Below, piece by piece: positions 16,215-25,578 of a DNA stretch of 64,000 bases. Source of the stretch: Stappia sp. BW2 (GTDB taxonomy: Bacteria; Pseudomonadota; Alphaproteobacteria; Rhizobiales; Stappiaceae). Position 1 is the stretch's first letter. The number at the start of each line of letters is the position of its first letter. The stretch is taken from positions 992,001 through 1,056,000 of the forward strand of contig NZ_VIRG01000066.1 of the NCBI RefSeq assembly GCF_008107695.1, given 5' to 3'. The position numbers were made by a program, and so were the translations under genes. A model generated the notes under the pieces. The model was not told where the DNA came from. It saw only the letters and a list, made by a program, of their open reading frames with translations, and did no database searches.

Positions 16215-17180
16215 ACCGAGCGATTGCGCCCAATCCATGCGGAACGGCTAGCCCGCGAACTGGACTGGAACCTGCTGCGAACCTTCGTCGTACTGGCCCA
16301 GTCCGGAAGCGTGACTAAAGCTGCCGACAGGCTGCGCCTCAAGCAGCCGACCGTTTCCAGTGCGCTGAAGCGGCTGGAGGACCGGTTGGAGCGCAAGCTC
16401 ATCAACCGCAAGCCGGGCCAGTTCGAACTGACGGAAGCCGGTCAACTGCTGCTCAAGGAAGCCATCGAGATCCAGGGCTCCATCCTGCGGCTTGGAACCC
16501 TGATGCGCGACGTGACCGACGAGATCCGCGGCCATGTCGAAATCGCCATGGCCAGTCATGTGGTCTCTCCGCTTTACGACGACACCTTGCGTGCCTTTCA
16601 TGAACGACATCCGGCGGCAACGCTCACCATCAAGGTATCCGCCAGCAAGGACGCGCTGGAGGCCGTCACTTCGCGCAGGGCTTCGCTCGCAATCTGCCTG
16701 GTGCGCGAGCGCAATCCGAAGCTTGAATATCGGCGCCTTTTCCGGGAGTTCTTCGGCCTTTTCTGTGGTCCACCCCATCCGCTGTTCGGCAAGACAAACC
16801 TGACAAAGACCGACCTTGCGGGCCAGTCCTCGGTCAGTTTCGTCACCGACCGGCTGGAAGATGCACTGCGAGCGGTCACCTTGATGCGTGCCGAAGCCGA
16901 TCTGGAAGACAGGGTTGTCGGCACTTCGGCCAATCTCGAAGAAGTGCGGCGCATGATCATCGCCGGACTGGGAATCGGCCCCCTGCCCGTCCATGTCGCC
17001 AAGCGGGACGTCCGCGAGGGGCTGTTGTGGCAATTGCCGCCCTATGACGCGCTGCCGGAGATCGACGTGCACGTGGTCTGGAACCCGAAAGCGAAACTCA
17101 ACCGTGCCGAGCAGGCCCTTCTCGACATGCTTCTTGAAAAGATACGGGAAACGCCAATCGAGGACCGCACCTACAGGTGA
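16212..17180 (+). CDS. LysR-family transcriptional regulator
   Basis: 322 residues. An N-terminal winged helix-turn-helix (about 17-76) contains WNLLRTFVVLAQSGSVTKAADRLRLKQPTVSSALKRLE, here described by its core SVTKAADRL and QPTVSSALKRLE. The C-terminal periplasmic-binding-protein-like effector domain spans about 105-310. A stop codon lies two codons upstream in frame, so 16212 is the earliest start; no good ribosome-binding site is seen, so translation may be leaderless or begin at TTG 16224. It is divergent from the ten-gene operon and is its likely activator, with the operon substrate or an intermediate as co-inducer. Confidence 0.9.
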   Translation: MTERLRPIHAERLARELDWNLLRTFVVLAQSGSVTKAADRLRLKQPTVSSALKRLEDRLERKLINRKPGQFELTEAGQLLLKEAIEIQGSILRLGTLMRDVTDEIRGHVEIAMASHVVSPLYDDTLRAFHERHPAATLTIKVSASKDALEAVTSRRASLAICLVRERNPKLEYRRLFREFFGLFCGPPHPLFGKTNLTKTDLAGQSSVSFVTDRLEDALRAVTLMRAEADLEDRVVGTSANLEEVRRMIIAGLGIGPLPVHVAKRDVREGLLWQLPPYDALPEIDVHVVWNPKAKLNRAEQALLDMLLEKIRETPIEDRTYR

Positions 17181-17342
17181 CACGCTGGTAGGATTTGTGG
17201 CAAACGGACTTTTCACGCCGCAAAATCGTTGTAAGTGGAATCCCGATAGGGGTACGTTGCAATCCCCCGTCGACTTTGCAACACTTTCATTAGGTTACGG
17301 AAAAGTGGCGATAAACGCCGACCGGGCTGAAAGGGTACGAAA

Positions 17343-18425
17343 ATGAATGGTGTTCGGTTTGCCTGGAAAGCGATTTTCCTGGGGCTGGTGACAATTGCCC
17401 TTTTTCAGTCGCCAGCAAGCGCGTCGGAAGCCTTCTTCAAAGGTGGCTGGACGCTGCAGCGGGATGCCTCGTCCCTCAGGTTCCAGTCCGTGAAGAACCT
17501 GACCATCGTGGAATCAAGCTCCTTCGCCGAAATTGAAGGCGGCATAGATGAAACCGGCAGCGCCAAGGTTCGCATCTATCTGGACTCGATCGATACCAAG
17601 ATCGACCTCAGAAACGTGCGCATGCGGTTCCTGTTCTTCGAGACGTTCGAATTCCCCGAGGCGGTGATCACAACGCAGATCGATGCATCGGCTCTTGCCG
17701 ACCTTCCAACAGCGAAACGCAAGATCATACCGCTTGATTTCAAGCTGGATCTTCACGGGATTTCCAAAACCTACCAGTCCAATGTTGCCGTGACCTATCT
17801 GAGCGAGGATCTGGTTGCCGTGTCGAGCACTGCGCCGATTTCTGTTGCCGCTTCCGACTTCAACCTCGGCGGCGGCATCAAGAAACTCGAGGAAGCCGCC
17901 GGCGTGGTGATCGTGCCGTCTGCAACGGTTTCCTTCGATTTCGTCTTTGCACGGAAAGCCGGTAAACCGGTTCAGAGCGTTTCGGCCGATGAGGCCCCGC
18001 AGGTCGCAGCAGCCCAGTCGGCGGCGAGCACCGCCCTGGAACCGGAAGGCAATCTGGACGCCGAAGCCTGCATTGGCCGCTTTGAAATCCTGTCCCGCAC
18101 CGACAATATCTACTTTCCGAGCGGAAGCTCACAGCTTGACCCGAGAAGCCAGCCTCTTTTGAACAGCCTGGTCGATATCATCACGAGATGCCCGGGTCTG
18201 GTCATCGAAGTTGGCGGCCACACCGACAGCGATGGGAGCGACACCTCAAACAAGGCTCTGTCCGAACGCAGGGCCGGAGCGGTCAAGCAATATCTTGTCT
18301 CCAAGAAGGTTCCCGAAAGCAGGATCAAGAGTGTCGGTTACGGGGAAAGCCGTCCTGTTGCCCCGAACACCTCGGCGGAAGGAAAACAACGCAACAGGCG
18401 GATAGAGTTTGTCGTTGTCGAATAG
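17343..18425 (+). CDS. YceI-like domain fused to an OmpA-like domain, secreted
   Basis: 360 residues. Signal peptide about 1-27 (ending SPASA). Residues about 32-205 form a YceI-like lipocalin-type barrel (GGWTLQRDASSLRFQSVKN start, then LDFKLDLHGISKTYQSNV). A linker is followed by an OmpA-family peptidoglycan-binding domain (about 243-360), with IYFPSGSSQLDP, VEVGGHTDSDGS-type core and NRRIEFVVVE at the end. YceI domains bind isoprenoid or amide lipids; OmpA domains bind diaminopimelate in peptidoglycan. The fusion would therefore be a lipid-binding periplasmic protein tethered to the wall. Seven bases separate it from the caspase-like gene, so they are probably co-transcribed. Confidence 0.85.
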   Translation: MNGVRFAWKAIFLGLVTIALFQSPASASEAFFKGGWTLQRDASSLRFQSVKNLTIVESSSFAEIEGGIDETGSAKVRIYLDSIDTKIDLRNVRMRFLFFETFEFPEAVITTQIDASALADLPTAKRKIIPLDFKLDLHGISKTYQSNVAVTYLSEDLVAVSSTAPISVAASDFNLGGGIKKLEEAAGVVIVPSATVSFDFVFARKAGKPVQSVSADEAPQVAAAQSAASTALEPEGNLDAEACIGRFEILSRTDNIYFPSGSSQLDPRSQPLLNSLVDIITRCPGLVIEVGGHTDSDGSDTSNKALSERRAGAVKQYLVSKKVPESRIKSVGYGESRPVAPNTSAEGKQRNRRIEFVVVE

Positions 18426-18432
18426 GACCACC

Positions 18433-19938
18433 ATGCATCGCATTACAATCGCATTCCTCATGGCGCTGACCTTGACCATCGGAATGCTCACGAACAGAGC
18501 GCATGCGGCATCGCGGCTGGCTCTGGTGGTCGGCAATGGCGCCTATTCGACAGTCACACCGCTGGACAATCCGGTAAGAGATGCGGAACTGATGGCCGAC
18601 GCGCTGCGCGAGGTGGGCTTTGAGGTCACGCTCGTGACCAACTCCAGCCAGAACGAGATGATCACGGCAATCTCCAACTTTGGCAGCCGTTTGCGGACCG
18701 CGGGCGAGGACGCGACCGGGCTTTTCTATTATGCCGGGCACGGTGTGCAATCCTTCGGCACGAACTTTCTGCTTCCTGTCGACATAGAGCTTCAGGATGC
18801 TGCAGACCTCAGCCTGGTCGGGGTTCCGGCACAGGCCGTCTTGCGGCAGATGTTCTCGGCCCGCAATCGGACCAATATCGTCATTCTCGATGCCTGTCGG
18901 AACAATCCGTTCGTTACGATTCCGGACCTGCGCGACAATGGCCTTGCGGAAATGAAGGCCCCCAGGGGCACCTTCCTGGCCTACTCGACAGCCCCGGGCG
19001 ATGTTGCTCTTGACGGTGTCGACGGCAACAGCCCCTTCACCGAAGCCCTGGCCCGGCACATGCAGACACCCGGAATGTCCGTCGAAACCCTTTTCAGGGA
19101 AGTTCGGATCGACGTTCTGAAGGATACGAACAACCAGCAGACACCGTGGGATACGTCGTCACTCACCGTTGATTTCCAGTTCCTTCCAGCCAAGGCGCCT
19201 ACCCAGGAAGAAGTCGAACTTCGCCAGATCTGGGACTCGGTCAAACTCAGCAACGATCCGCTACAGGTGCTCTTGTTCCTGCGCGCGCACCCGGACAGCC
19301 GCTATTCCGGAGAAGCCAGGAAGCTCCTGACGGTCCTGATGGAGAAGGAAGCACAGCCCGTCGCATCGGCTAAAGCTCCGCCGCAAGCGGCCTCCGAGCC
19401 GGCTGCCCCCCAGACGAGCGAACGCGAGATGATCGAAACAGCGCGTCGTGCAGGCACGGCAAGCGCCTATCAAACCTATCTTGACGCCTATCCAAACGGG
19501 GCGTTTGCCGAACTGGCGCGTCTGGAACAGCAGACGATCCTGAACAAGGAGCAGAGCAAGGATCCGGTTGCCACTCAGCCACCGCCCGAAGACACGCCTG
19601 TGGCCACGCAGCAGCCCGCAACGACCAAGGATCAGAAAGGCCCGCCTGCGGTGATTGCGTTCAATGCGCCGCTTGCTATGGGAACGCCTGACATCGCCAG
19701 CCGAAGCATTTCGGAGCTGATCACAGGGTCACCGAAATTCCCGCCGATCGAAGGCCTGCCGGAGGCTGTCTGGAAGGACAAGACCTGCGCTGCGTGCCAT
19801 CACTGGGAACAGGCCAACCTGTGCGACCAGGCCAAGACCTATGTCGCTGACAAGTCCCGCGCCGTGGCAAAGGAACACCCCTATGGCGGTGTCTTCAAGA
19901 ATGCCTTGCGGCTCTGGGCCGAACAGGGATGTCCCTGA
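18433..19938 (+). CDS. Secreted caspase-like (peptidase C14) protein with C-terminal CXXCH
   Basis: 501 residues; signal peptide about 1-25. The p20-like caspase fold spans about 26-260, with RLALVVGNGAYS, the catalytic histidine in YYAGHG (H103) and the catalytic cysteine in LDACRNNPF (C155). A low-complexity linker with a repeat-like segment (about 330-380) leads to a C-terminal block (about 440-501) containing CAACHHWEQANLCDQ. ATG 18433 follows AGGA; an earlier TTG overlaps the upstream gene. Bacterial orthocaspases cleave after basic residues. The tail cysteines could bind heme or zinc. It pairs with the YceI-OmpA gene seven bases upstream. Confidence 0.88.
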   Translation: MHRITIAFLMALTLTIGMLTNRAHAASRLALVVGNGAYSTVTPLDNPVRDAELMADALREVGFEVTLVTNSSQNEMITAISNFGSRLRTAGEDATGLFYYAGHGVQSFGTNFLLPVDIELQDAADLSLVGVPAQAVLRQMFSARNRTNIVILDACRNNPFVTIPDLRDNGLAEMKAPRGTFLAYSTAPGDVALDGVDGNSPFTEALARHMQTPGMSVETLFREVRIDVLKDTNNQQTPWDTSSLTVDFQFLPAKAPTQEEVELRQIWDSVKLSNDPLQVLLFLRAHPDSRYSGEARKLLTVLMEKEAQPVASAKAPPQAASEPAAPQTSEREMIETARRAGTASAYQTYLDAYPNGAFAELARLEQQTILNKEQSKDPVATQPPPEDTPVATQQPATTKDQKGPPAVIAFNAPLAMGTPDIASRSISELITGSPKFPPIEGLPEAVWKDKTCAACHHWEQANLCDQAKTYVADKSRAVAKEHPYGGVFKNALRLWAEQGCP

Positions 19939-19987
19939 GGTCAGCGCCCGTTTCTCTGACGCAGAACAGCCCCCCTCGGCGCGGCGC

Positions 19988-20644
19988 TTACACCGGCTTG
20001 GCGATCACCGCATAATCCGTGTAGCCGGCGTATGGGCGGTGGAACGACAGCACCGCCCCATTTTGGGCAGCCAGGTCTTTCAGTTCGTCTTCCAGCCCTG
20101 CGCGCGGAGACACGTGGAAGGATTTCAGCCAGGCGAAGAGCAGGCGTTTGAACCAGCCCGGCATGCGCTCCTGTTGACCGAAATCGACCACGTGAATACG
20201 CCCGTCCGGCGCCAGCCGGGCGGCACCTGCGGTCAGCGCTTCGCGCCAGATCGGGATCATGGACAGCGTGTAGGAATAGAACACGCGGTCGAATGCCGAC
20301 ACGCCTAGGCCTTCCGTTACAGCGGGATTGGCGGCATCACCTTCCACAAGCGTGATCCGCTCCGTCAGGCCTGCCTTGTCGATGTTCTTTTGCGCGGTTT
20401 CCAGCATGTTCCTGGAAATGTCGACACCGAAGAAGCGGACGTCCGGATAGGCCTTGGCTGCCGCAATCAGGTTCCGGCCCGTGCCGCAGCCGAGTTCCAG
20501 AACATTGCCGCCACGTGGAGGCTGGAGATCACGGATCAGCCTGTCGCGCCCGAGCAGGTAGAACTTGCGGGTCAGGTCGTAAAAATGGCGCTGATGACGA
20601 TAGACGGCATCCATCAGCCGGGCCGTTTCGACAGCTTGGGTCAT
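19988..20644 (-). CDS. btaB: BtaB-like SAM-dependent N-methyltransferase of betaine-lipid synthesis
   Basis: 218 residues, class I methyltransferase. It has the SAM motif VLELGCGTGRNLI (about 45-57), then FGVDISRNMLE and the acidic strand VEGDAANPA. BtaB methylates diacylglyceryl-homoserine three times to make the betaine lipid DGTS. The assignment rests on its position 32 bases after btaA on the same strand and the typical N-terminus with YRHQRHFYDLTRKFYL. Betaine lipids replace phospholipids under phosphate limitation in rhizobia and marine bacteria. Confidence 0.85.
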   Translation of the reverse strand: MTQAVETARLMDAVYRHQRHFYDLTRKFYLLGRDRLIRDLQPPRGGNVLELGCGTGRNLIAAAKAYPDVRFFGVDISRNMLETAQKNIDKAGLTERITLVEGDAANPAVTEGLGVSAFDRVFYSYTLSMIPIWREALTAGAARLAPDGRIHVVDFGQQERMPGWFKRLLFAWLKSFHVSPRAGLEDELKDLAAQNGAVLSFHRPYAGYTDYAVIAKPV

Positions 20645-20676
20645 GATGCTCGTTTTCCGTACCGAGAATGGCCAGT

Positions 20677-21939
20677 CTAGCCGTTGAACACATAAAGATG
20701 GAAGCCGCCATAGATGGAAGACCGGTCCTGACGGCCGTGTTCCAGGCTTTCCTCTTCCTCATAGGTCCAGCGATCCAGGATCTGGTCGGCGACGCGGCCC
20801 GGCAGCAATGTCGGTTCGGCAGCCGTGCGGAAGATGACCCGGGCTCCCGGGCGGGCAGTGCGGGTGATTTCGGTCCAGAGCGCATTGAGCTGATGGTCGG
20901 TCATCCAGTCCTGGGCGTCGAGCAACACATAGGCATCAAGCGTCTTTTCCTGAACCGACTGGAGATGCTCGGTGAAATTGCGGTTGAGCACCCGGACACG
21001 GCCCGCACGCTGGCGGATTTCCTCGAAATGTTCCCGCTTCAGATAGGGCGGCAGAGGCCCTGCGGGACCGGTGCTGTCCTGGCCACCGGGGGCATAGCCC
21101 CGGCCAAAGGCCTGCCAGGCAAAATAGTTGTCCTGCATGGAAAAGTCGCAAGCGAGTTTCTCAAGCCGCTGACGCAGCACCGCGGACATATCGCCTTCTG
21201 CACTGGCGGACACCAGCGCATCATATTGCGCAGGCGGGATGCCCAGACCGTAGAGAGACATCTTCTTCGACGTTGCCCAGCGCACCAGGCGTTTGTCGAA
21301 CAGCGGCGCCAGCGCGGTATCGAAGAAGCTGCGCTGCTCCTCCAGGGACTTGGTCTTGACCATGTACTTCGGGTCGATGCCATAGAGCTTCGCGATCAGG
21401 TGGCCGGCACCGATGCAATAGCCCAACAGGCCGTGATGATAGAGATCGCGCGAGAACAGCGTGATCCGCTTGCGGCCCCAGTTGGCAATGTCCCGGCCTT
21501 CCCAGTAGGCAACGGTTTCAGCATCGAGCTTGTCCTTCAGGAAACGCTGATAGGCAGCCACATTGGCCTTTTCGTCGGCTTCGCCAAAGAACCTGTAGAA
21601 GACCTCGTAATTCGGCAGATGCCTGGCGGCGGCCAGTTTCAGGCGGCCCAGCGCAACATGCGCGCGGTTAAGATCAACCGCAGTGATTTCGGCCGGGTTT
21701 GCCGTCAGATAGGACATGACATTGCAGCCGCCCGACGCAATGGCGATCATTCTGGAGTCCGGCGTCAGGCGCATTGCCTTCATGTCGACGTCCGGATCTT
21801 CCCAGATCTGCGGGTAGACGAGCCCCTTGAAGGCGAACGTAAACAGGCGCTCCAGAAAGCCGTCCCTGGAAGTTGCTTCAGACCGGTGAACCGCATTCTT
21901 GAGACGTTTCTTCGATGCGGTGAGCGTGCTCTGCGCCAT
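20677..21939 (-). CDS. btaA: BtaA, S-adenosylmethionine:diacylglycerol 3-amino-3-carboxypropyltransferase
   Basis: 420 residues (DUF3419). Features are LVYPQIWEDPDVDMKA near the N-terminus, the SAM-binding segment IAIASGGCNVMSYL, ITAVDLNRAHVALGRLK, and the C-terminal VLLDAQDWMTDHQLNALW. It transfers the aminocarboxypropyl group of SAM to diacylglycerol, the first step to the betaine lipid DGTS; btaB follows immediately. ATG 21939 is chosen because GGGAGA lies seven bases upstream; a TTG at 21966 has none. In rhizobia btaAB is induced by PhoB under phosphate starvation; the upstream region holds a weak Pho-box-like repeat. Confidence 0.92.
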   Translation of the reverse strand: MAQSTLTASKKRLKNAVHRSEATSRDGFLERLFTFAFKGLVYPQIWEDPDVDMKAMRLTPDSRMIAIASGGCNVMSYLTANPAEITAVDLNRAHVALGRLKLAAARHLPNYEVFYRFFGEADEKANVAAYQRFLKDKLDAETVAYWEGRDIANWGRKRITLFSRDLYHHGLLGYCIGAGHLIAKLYGIDPKYMVKTKSLEEQRSFFDTALAPLFDKRLVRWATSKKMSLYGLGIPPAQYDALVSASAEGDMSAVLRQRLEKLACDFSMQDNYFAWQAFGRGYAPGGQDSTGPAGPLPPYLKREHFEEIRQRAGRVRVLNRNFTEHLQSVQEKTLDAYVLLDAQDWMTDHQLNALWTEITRTARPGARVIFRTAAEPTLLPGRVADQILDRWTYEEEESLEHGRQDRSSIYGGFHLYVFNG

Positions 21940-21983
21940 GTCTTTCTCCCGAGTCACCTGCGCCAATAAACTGCCTTCCGATA

Positions 21984-22010
21984 CGTGACGGACACGACAG
22001 TTTGGTGACG
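21984..22010 (-). promoter_or_regulatory. Weak Pho-box-like direct repeat upstream of btaA
   Basis: Reading the minus strand, ACGTCACCAAA and CTGTCGTGTCC are two 11-base units with GTC at the same offset, the spacing of PhoB repeats. The match to CTGTCAT is imperfect, so this is tentative. It lies 45-71 bases upstream of the btaA start. Confidence 0.3.
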
Positions 22011-22117
22011 TTTGGGGAGATTCGAGCCGTCATCCGGACAATAAAACGGTCGGCGGACACTGGCCAATCCGGTTCTGGTGTAGCTACCCTTGTCGGGACG
22101 GACACCTGAAAGCACAC

Positions 22118-22146
22118 AAAAAAGGCCCCCGCTGGTGCGGGGGCCT
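22118..22146 (-). terminator. Rho-independent terminator of the chemoreceptor gene
   Basis: On the minus strand GGCCCCCGC, four-base loop, GCGGGGGCC, then a T-run. It lies 25 bases after the chemoreceptor stop at 22171. Confidence 0.85.
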
Positions 22147-22170
22147 TGATGCATTGTTGCCGAAAGCCGA

Positions 22171-23859
22171 TCAGGCTGCGGACTGTGTCCGTACGCCGTC
22201 CAGGAACGCTGCAACCTGACCCTTCAGGGTCTTGGCGTTTTCTTCGAGCTGGCGTGCAGAGACATCGACTGTTTCCGCATTGTGACGGGTGCTTTCAGCC
22301 GCCAGGGAAACGCTCTCGATGCTGTTGGTCACTTCCACCGTGCTCCGAGATGCTTCCGTCGCATTCTCAGCGATTTCCTGCGTCGCCACACCTTGTTCTT
22401 CAACCGCCGAAGAAATCGACTGTGCGATTTCGTTCATGCTGTTGATGATCTGCGTCACGGACGAGATTGCATTCGCAGCGGACTGGGTTTCGCCCTGAAT
22501 TGCCGAGATCTGGCTGGAGATTTCCTCGGTTGCCTTCGACGTCTGGGTGGCAAGTTCCTTGACCTCGGCAGCAACGACAGCAAAGCCCTTGCCGGCTTCG
22601 CCTGCGCGGGCTGCCTCGATCGTTGCGTTCAGGGCCAGAAGGTTCGTCTGTTCGGCAATTGCCTGAATCAGGGTCACCACTTCGCCGATACGCCCGGCTG
22701 CTTCGGAGAGACCGTTCATCCGCTCGTTGGTGGCACGGGCTTCGGAAGCTGCCTGGGAGGCGATCTCGCTGGAGGATTGTACCTGACGCCGGATTTCGTT
22801 CACCGATGCCGAAAGCTCTTCCGCAGCAGCGGCAACCGTTTCCACGTTGCGGGCGGCCTGAGAGGAGGCGTTTGAAACGAGGCCGCTCTGGGACGTCGTC
22901 TGTTCCGCGCCGTTGGTCATTTCCTCCGATGCGCTCTGCAGACGGCTGACCGAACCTTCGATGATGTTCATCATCTCCATGATCTGGCGATCGAACTCGG
23001 CACTCATGCGCTGGATTTCCTCACCACGCTGCGCAGCCTGTTCCTGGTTGGCCAGCTGTTCCTCTTCAAGCTGCTTGCGCGTGTTCTCGTTGCGCACGAA
23101 GACCTCCATGGCGGATGCCATCTGGCCGATTTCGTCCCCGCGGTCGGTTCCCATGACCTCAATGGAACTGTTGCCTTCCGCAAGACTGTTCATGTTGTCG
23201 GTAAGGGCCTTGATCGGGCGGCTGATACTGCGGATCGTGAAAAAGGCGACGAAACCCGCGACGAGCGCGCCGATGGCAGACACAGCGATCATTACAATCG
23301 CGGCGCTCCAATACGCAGCTTCAAGATCATCCACATAGACACCGCTGCCGACGTACCAGCCCCAGGGAGCGAAAAGCTCGCTCCATGCGTGCTTGGGATA
23401 GACCTCGTCCCCGGTCTTCTTCCTGGTCTGATATTGAATATAGGCGCCGCCGGCGTCGCCTGCCTTGATCAGTTCTCTCGTGATATAGACGCCATCCGGG
23501 TCGACATTGTCCCAGCGATTATCTCCGACAATCTCGGAGCGCGGGTGGACCAGCAGCGTTCCTTTCTTGTCATAGACGAAAATATAGCCGTTACCGCTGA
23601 ACTGCATTCCGCCGATGGCAACCGCTGCACGCTGTCTGGCTTCCTCTTCGGTCAGAGTACCAGCCACGGCCATATCATTGTACCGTTTCGCTATCGCGAT
23701 CGCAGACTGGTCGATGTTCTTGATACTCAGGAGACGCTCATCGAGCATTCCTTTGTGAAGGGAATTCAGGCTGATAATTGCGACCAGAACGGTGAAGGCG
23801 AAAACAGTCACTGCCGGAATGGCAATTTTCCAGGTCAGTGGAATGCTGTTGTATTTCAT
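22171..23859 (-). CDS. Methyl-accepting chemotaxis protein with periplasmic Cache domain
   Basis: 562 residues. A first membrane segment (about 8-30), a single-Cache (sCache_2-type) sensor (about 35-185, with [18 protein letters not shown] and [16 protein letters not shown]), a second membrane segment (about 190-210), a HAMP domain (about 212-265) and a signalling coiled coil with the hairpin tip [33 protein letters not shown] (core [10 protein letters not shown]). The start at 23859 has an AGAGGT site upstream. It senses an unidentified small molecule in the periplasm and signals to CheA. No che genes lie nearby. Confidence 0.95.
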   Translation of the reverse strand: MKYNSIPLTWKIAIPAVTVFAFTVLVAIISLNSLHKGMLDERLLSIKNIDQSAIAIAKRYNDMAVAGTLTEEEARQRAAVAIGGMQFSGNGYIFVYDKKGTLLVHPRSEIVGDNRWDNVDPDGVYITRELIKAGDAGGAYIQYQTRKKTGDEVYPKHAWSELFAPWGWYVGSGVYVDDLEAAYWSAAIVMIAVSAIGALVAGFVAFFTIRSISRPIKALTDNMNSLAEGNSSIEVMGTDRGDEIGQMASAMEVFVRNENTRKQLEEEQLANQEQAAQRGEEIQRMSAEFDRQIMEMMNIIEGSVSRLQSASEEMTNGAEQTTSQSGLVSNASSQAARNVETVAAAAEELSASVNEIRRQVQSSSEIASQAASEARATNERMNGLSEAAGRIGEVVTLIQAIAEQTNLLALNATIEAARAGEAGKGFAVVAAEVKELATQTSKATEEISSQISAIQGETQSAANAISSVTQIINSMNEIAQSISSAVEEQGVATQEIAENATEASRSTVEVTNSIESVSLAAESTRHNAETVDVSARQLEENAKTLKGQVAAFLDGVRTQSAA

Positions 23860-24048
23860 CTGACGTACCTCTGAGGAAACTAACTGAGGGTACTTCTGAA
23901 GCATTATTGTAAATTTTCCGTGAGCCTGTCACTTTTAACAATGTCGATACACGCCATAATTGATCAATTTGCCTTCAATACTATAGGTTTTAACTTCTAC
24001 TGCCACAATCTGAAGCATACTGCGCTTGCTGATCGGTAATGGCAGAAT

Positions 24049-24078
24049 GAAAAAGGCCCCCGCAAGAGCGGGGGCCTG
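24049..24078 (-). terminator. Rho-independent terminator of the L,D-transpeptidase gene
   Basis: Minus strand GGCCCCCGC, loop, GCGGGGGCC, then a T-run; the stem is identical to the one at 22118-22146. It lies 32 bases after the stop at 24110. Confidence 0.85.
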
Positions 24079-24109
24079 ACACTTGTCCAGCACGTTGGGA
24101 AACCTGAAC

Positions 24110-25333
24110 CTAGCGGGTGATCACCACAAAGTCGGTTCCAAGGCCGGTGTTGCGGGTGAAGTTGCGGTCTGTAACCGTCAGGGACGAGCCCGGAGTCAGC
24201 ATCTTCGAAACTTCAAGTCCCACCTTCTTGGACATCTCGATCCGGTCGAGAACCTCCATTGAAGATCCGCCACGTTCCCCTTCCGCGGAAACCGCGATCC
24301 AGTCAACGGACGTGTCACCCGGTTTGAAATCCATCGCGGTGAAAACGTGTGTTCCGATTTCCTGATCGATATCCTTGATCGTGACCTGTGCGGAATAGAC
24401 ATCGCGGAACTTGCGGCGGATCCGCAACGTGGCGTTCTGCGGTTCTTCGTAGCCGGCGTCGGCACGAATGCGGGTTTCAAGCGCATCGGTCAAATGACCG
24501 GTGACCGGCAAGTCGGCGCCTTCCTGATACAGGCTGATGGCTGCCCGGGTCTTGCGGCCCATGACACCGTCTTCCGGACCGGCATTGAAGCCCATCTGGT
24601 TGAGCAGTTGCTGCAGCACCTGCACACGGCTCGGTGCTTTCTGCGGCGTGATGATCATCCGCAGCGGCAAGTCGAAATACGGGTTTTCTGGCTGGACCGC
24701 AGGCAGATTGGCCTGCAAAGGCGCTTCCTGAATGGCTCCACGCAGAGCCGGATCAGACGCGATGGTCTCGTCCGTCAGGCTCGCGACCTCGGTTTCCGGC
24801 ACGTAGGGCTGAGGCAGCACCGCGTGATGTACTCCGAGCGGATTTGCCTCTCCCCTGGTCACGACAACATGCATGCCGCGCTCGGTCATGCTGTAAAGCG
24901 ACCGCGCAAAGGCTTTGGGCAGACGAATGCAGCCGTGAGAAGCCGGATAGCCGGGCAGCCTGCCGACATGCAGGGCAATGCCTGACCATGTCAGCCGCTG
25001 CATGAACGGCATCGGCGCATCGTTGTAGAGATTGGAAAAGTGCTTGCGCTTCTTTTCCAGAATGGAAAACACGCCAGTAGGTGTGCTGTGTCCGCGCTTT
25101 CCGGAAGAAATCGACGAAATCTCGATCAGATCCAGGCCGCGGTAGACCTTGATTTTCTGTTCGTCCAGCGACACGAGCATGTGCAATGGCGGCTCGCTTG
25201 CGGCATCTGCTTCCGGAGCGCCGTCGCGCGCAAAGGCCGTCGACATGACGGCGACTGACATAACTGCGGCACCGGTGAGGCTGAGCAGCGAACGTGTGCG
25301 CCTGCTCCGGCTAATTTTTTTCAATGACAACAT
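24110..25333 (-). CDS. L,D-transpeptidase (YkuD domain) with peptidoglycan-binding domain
   Basis: 407 residues. An N-terminal signal segment (about 1-36) is followed by a YkuD catalytic domain (about 50-175) with HVGRLPGYPASHGCIRLP, the histidine and cysteine of the active site in SHGCIRL. A peptidoglycan-binding-type repeat is near 245-300 (LLNQMGFNAGPEDGVMGRKTRAAI), and the C-terminus is unassigned. It makes 3-3 cross-links in the wall or attaches outer-membrane proteins to peptidoglycan. The ATG at 25333 is preceded by GGAG six bases upstream; a longer frame start lacks one. Confidence 0.92.
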   Translation of the reverse strand: MLSLKKISRSRRTRSLLSLTGAAVMSVAVMSTAFARDGAPEADAASEPPLHMLVSLDEQKIKVYRGLDLIEISSISSGKRGHSTPTGVFSILEKKRKHFSNLYNDAPMPFMQRLTWSGIALHVGRLPGYPASHGCIRLPKAFARSLYSMTERGMHVVVTRGEANPLGVHHAVLPQPYVPETEVASLTDETIASDPALRGAIQEAPLQANLPAVQPENPYFDLPLRMIITPQKAPSRVQVLQQLLNQMGFNAGPEDGVMGRKTRAAISLYQEGADLPVTGHLTDALETRIRADAGYEEPQNATLRIRRKFRDVYSAQVTIKDIDQEIGTHVFTAMDFKPGDTSVDWIAVSAEGERGGSSMEVLDRIEMSKKVGLEVSKMLTPGSSLTVTDRNFTRNTGLGTDFVVITR

Positions 25334-25578
25334 CCCTGAGCTCCCCAACGCAAAAACCCATAAAGCTCGATTAAAACTGTACCCAATATCTGTGTAGATC
25401 GGGTTAGGAAACACGGTTACTTATTGGTTTCCTTCCACCTTTCAGCCGCAAGGTCGCACACTAGCTATCTCGCCGCTGTTATTCACATCACATTTTGTAA
25501 AGTTAGCAGACGCTACGTGAACTGGGCCTGAACAGGGAGAACAGCCCCTCACGCCACAGATTTTCAGGAACGGCTTTT

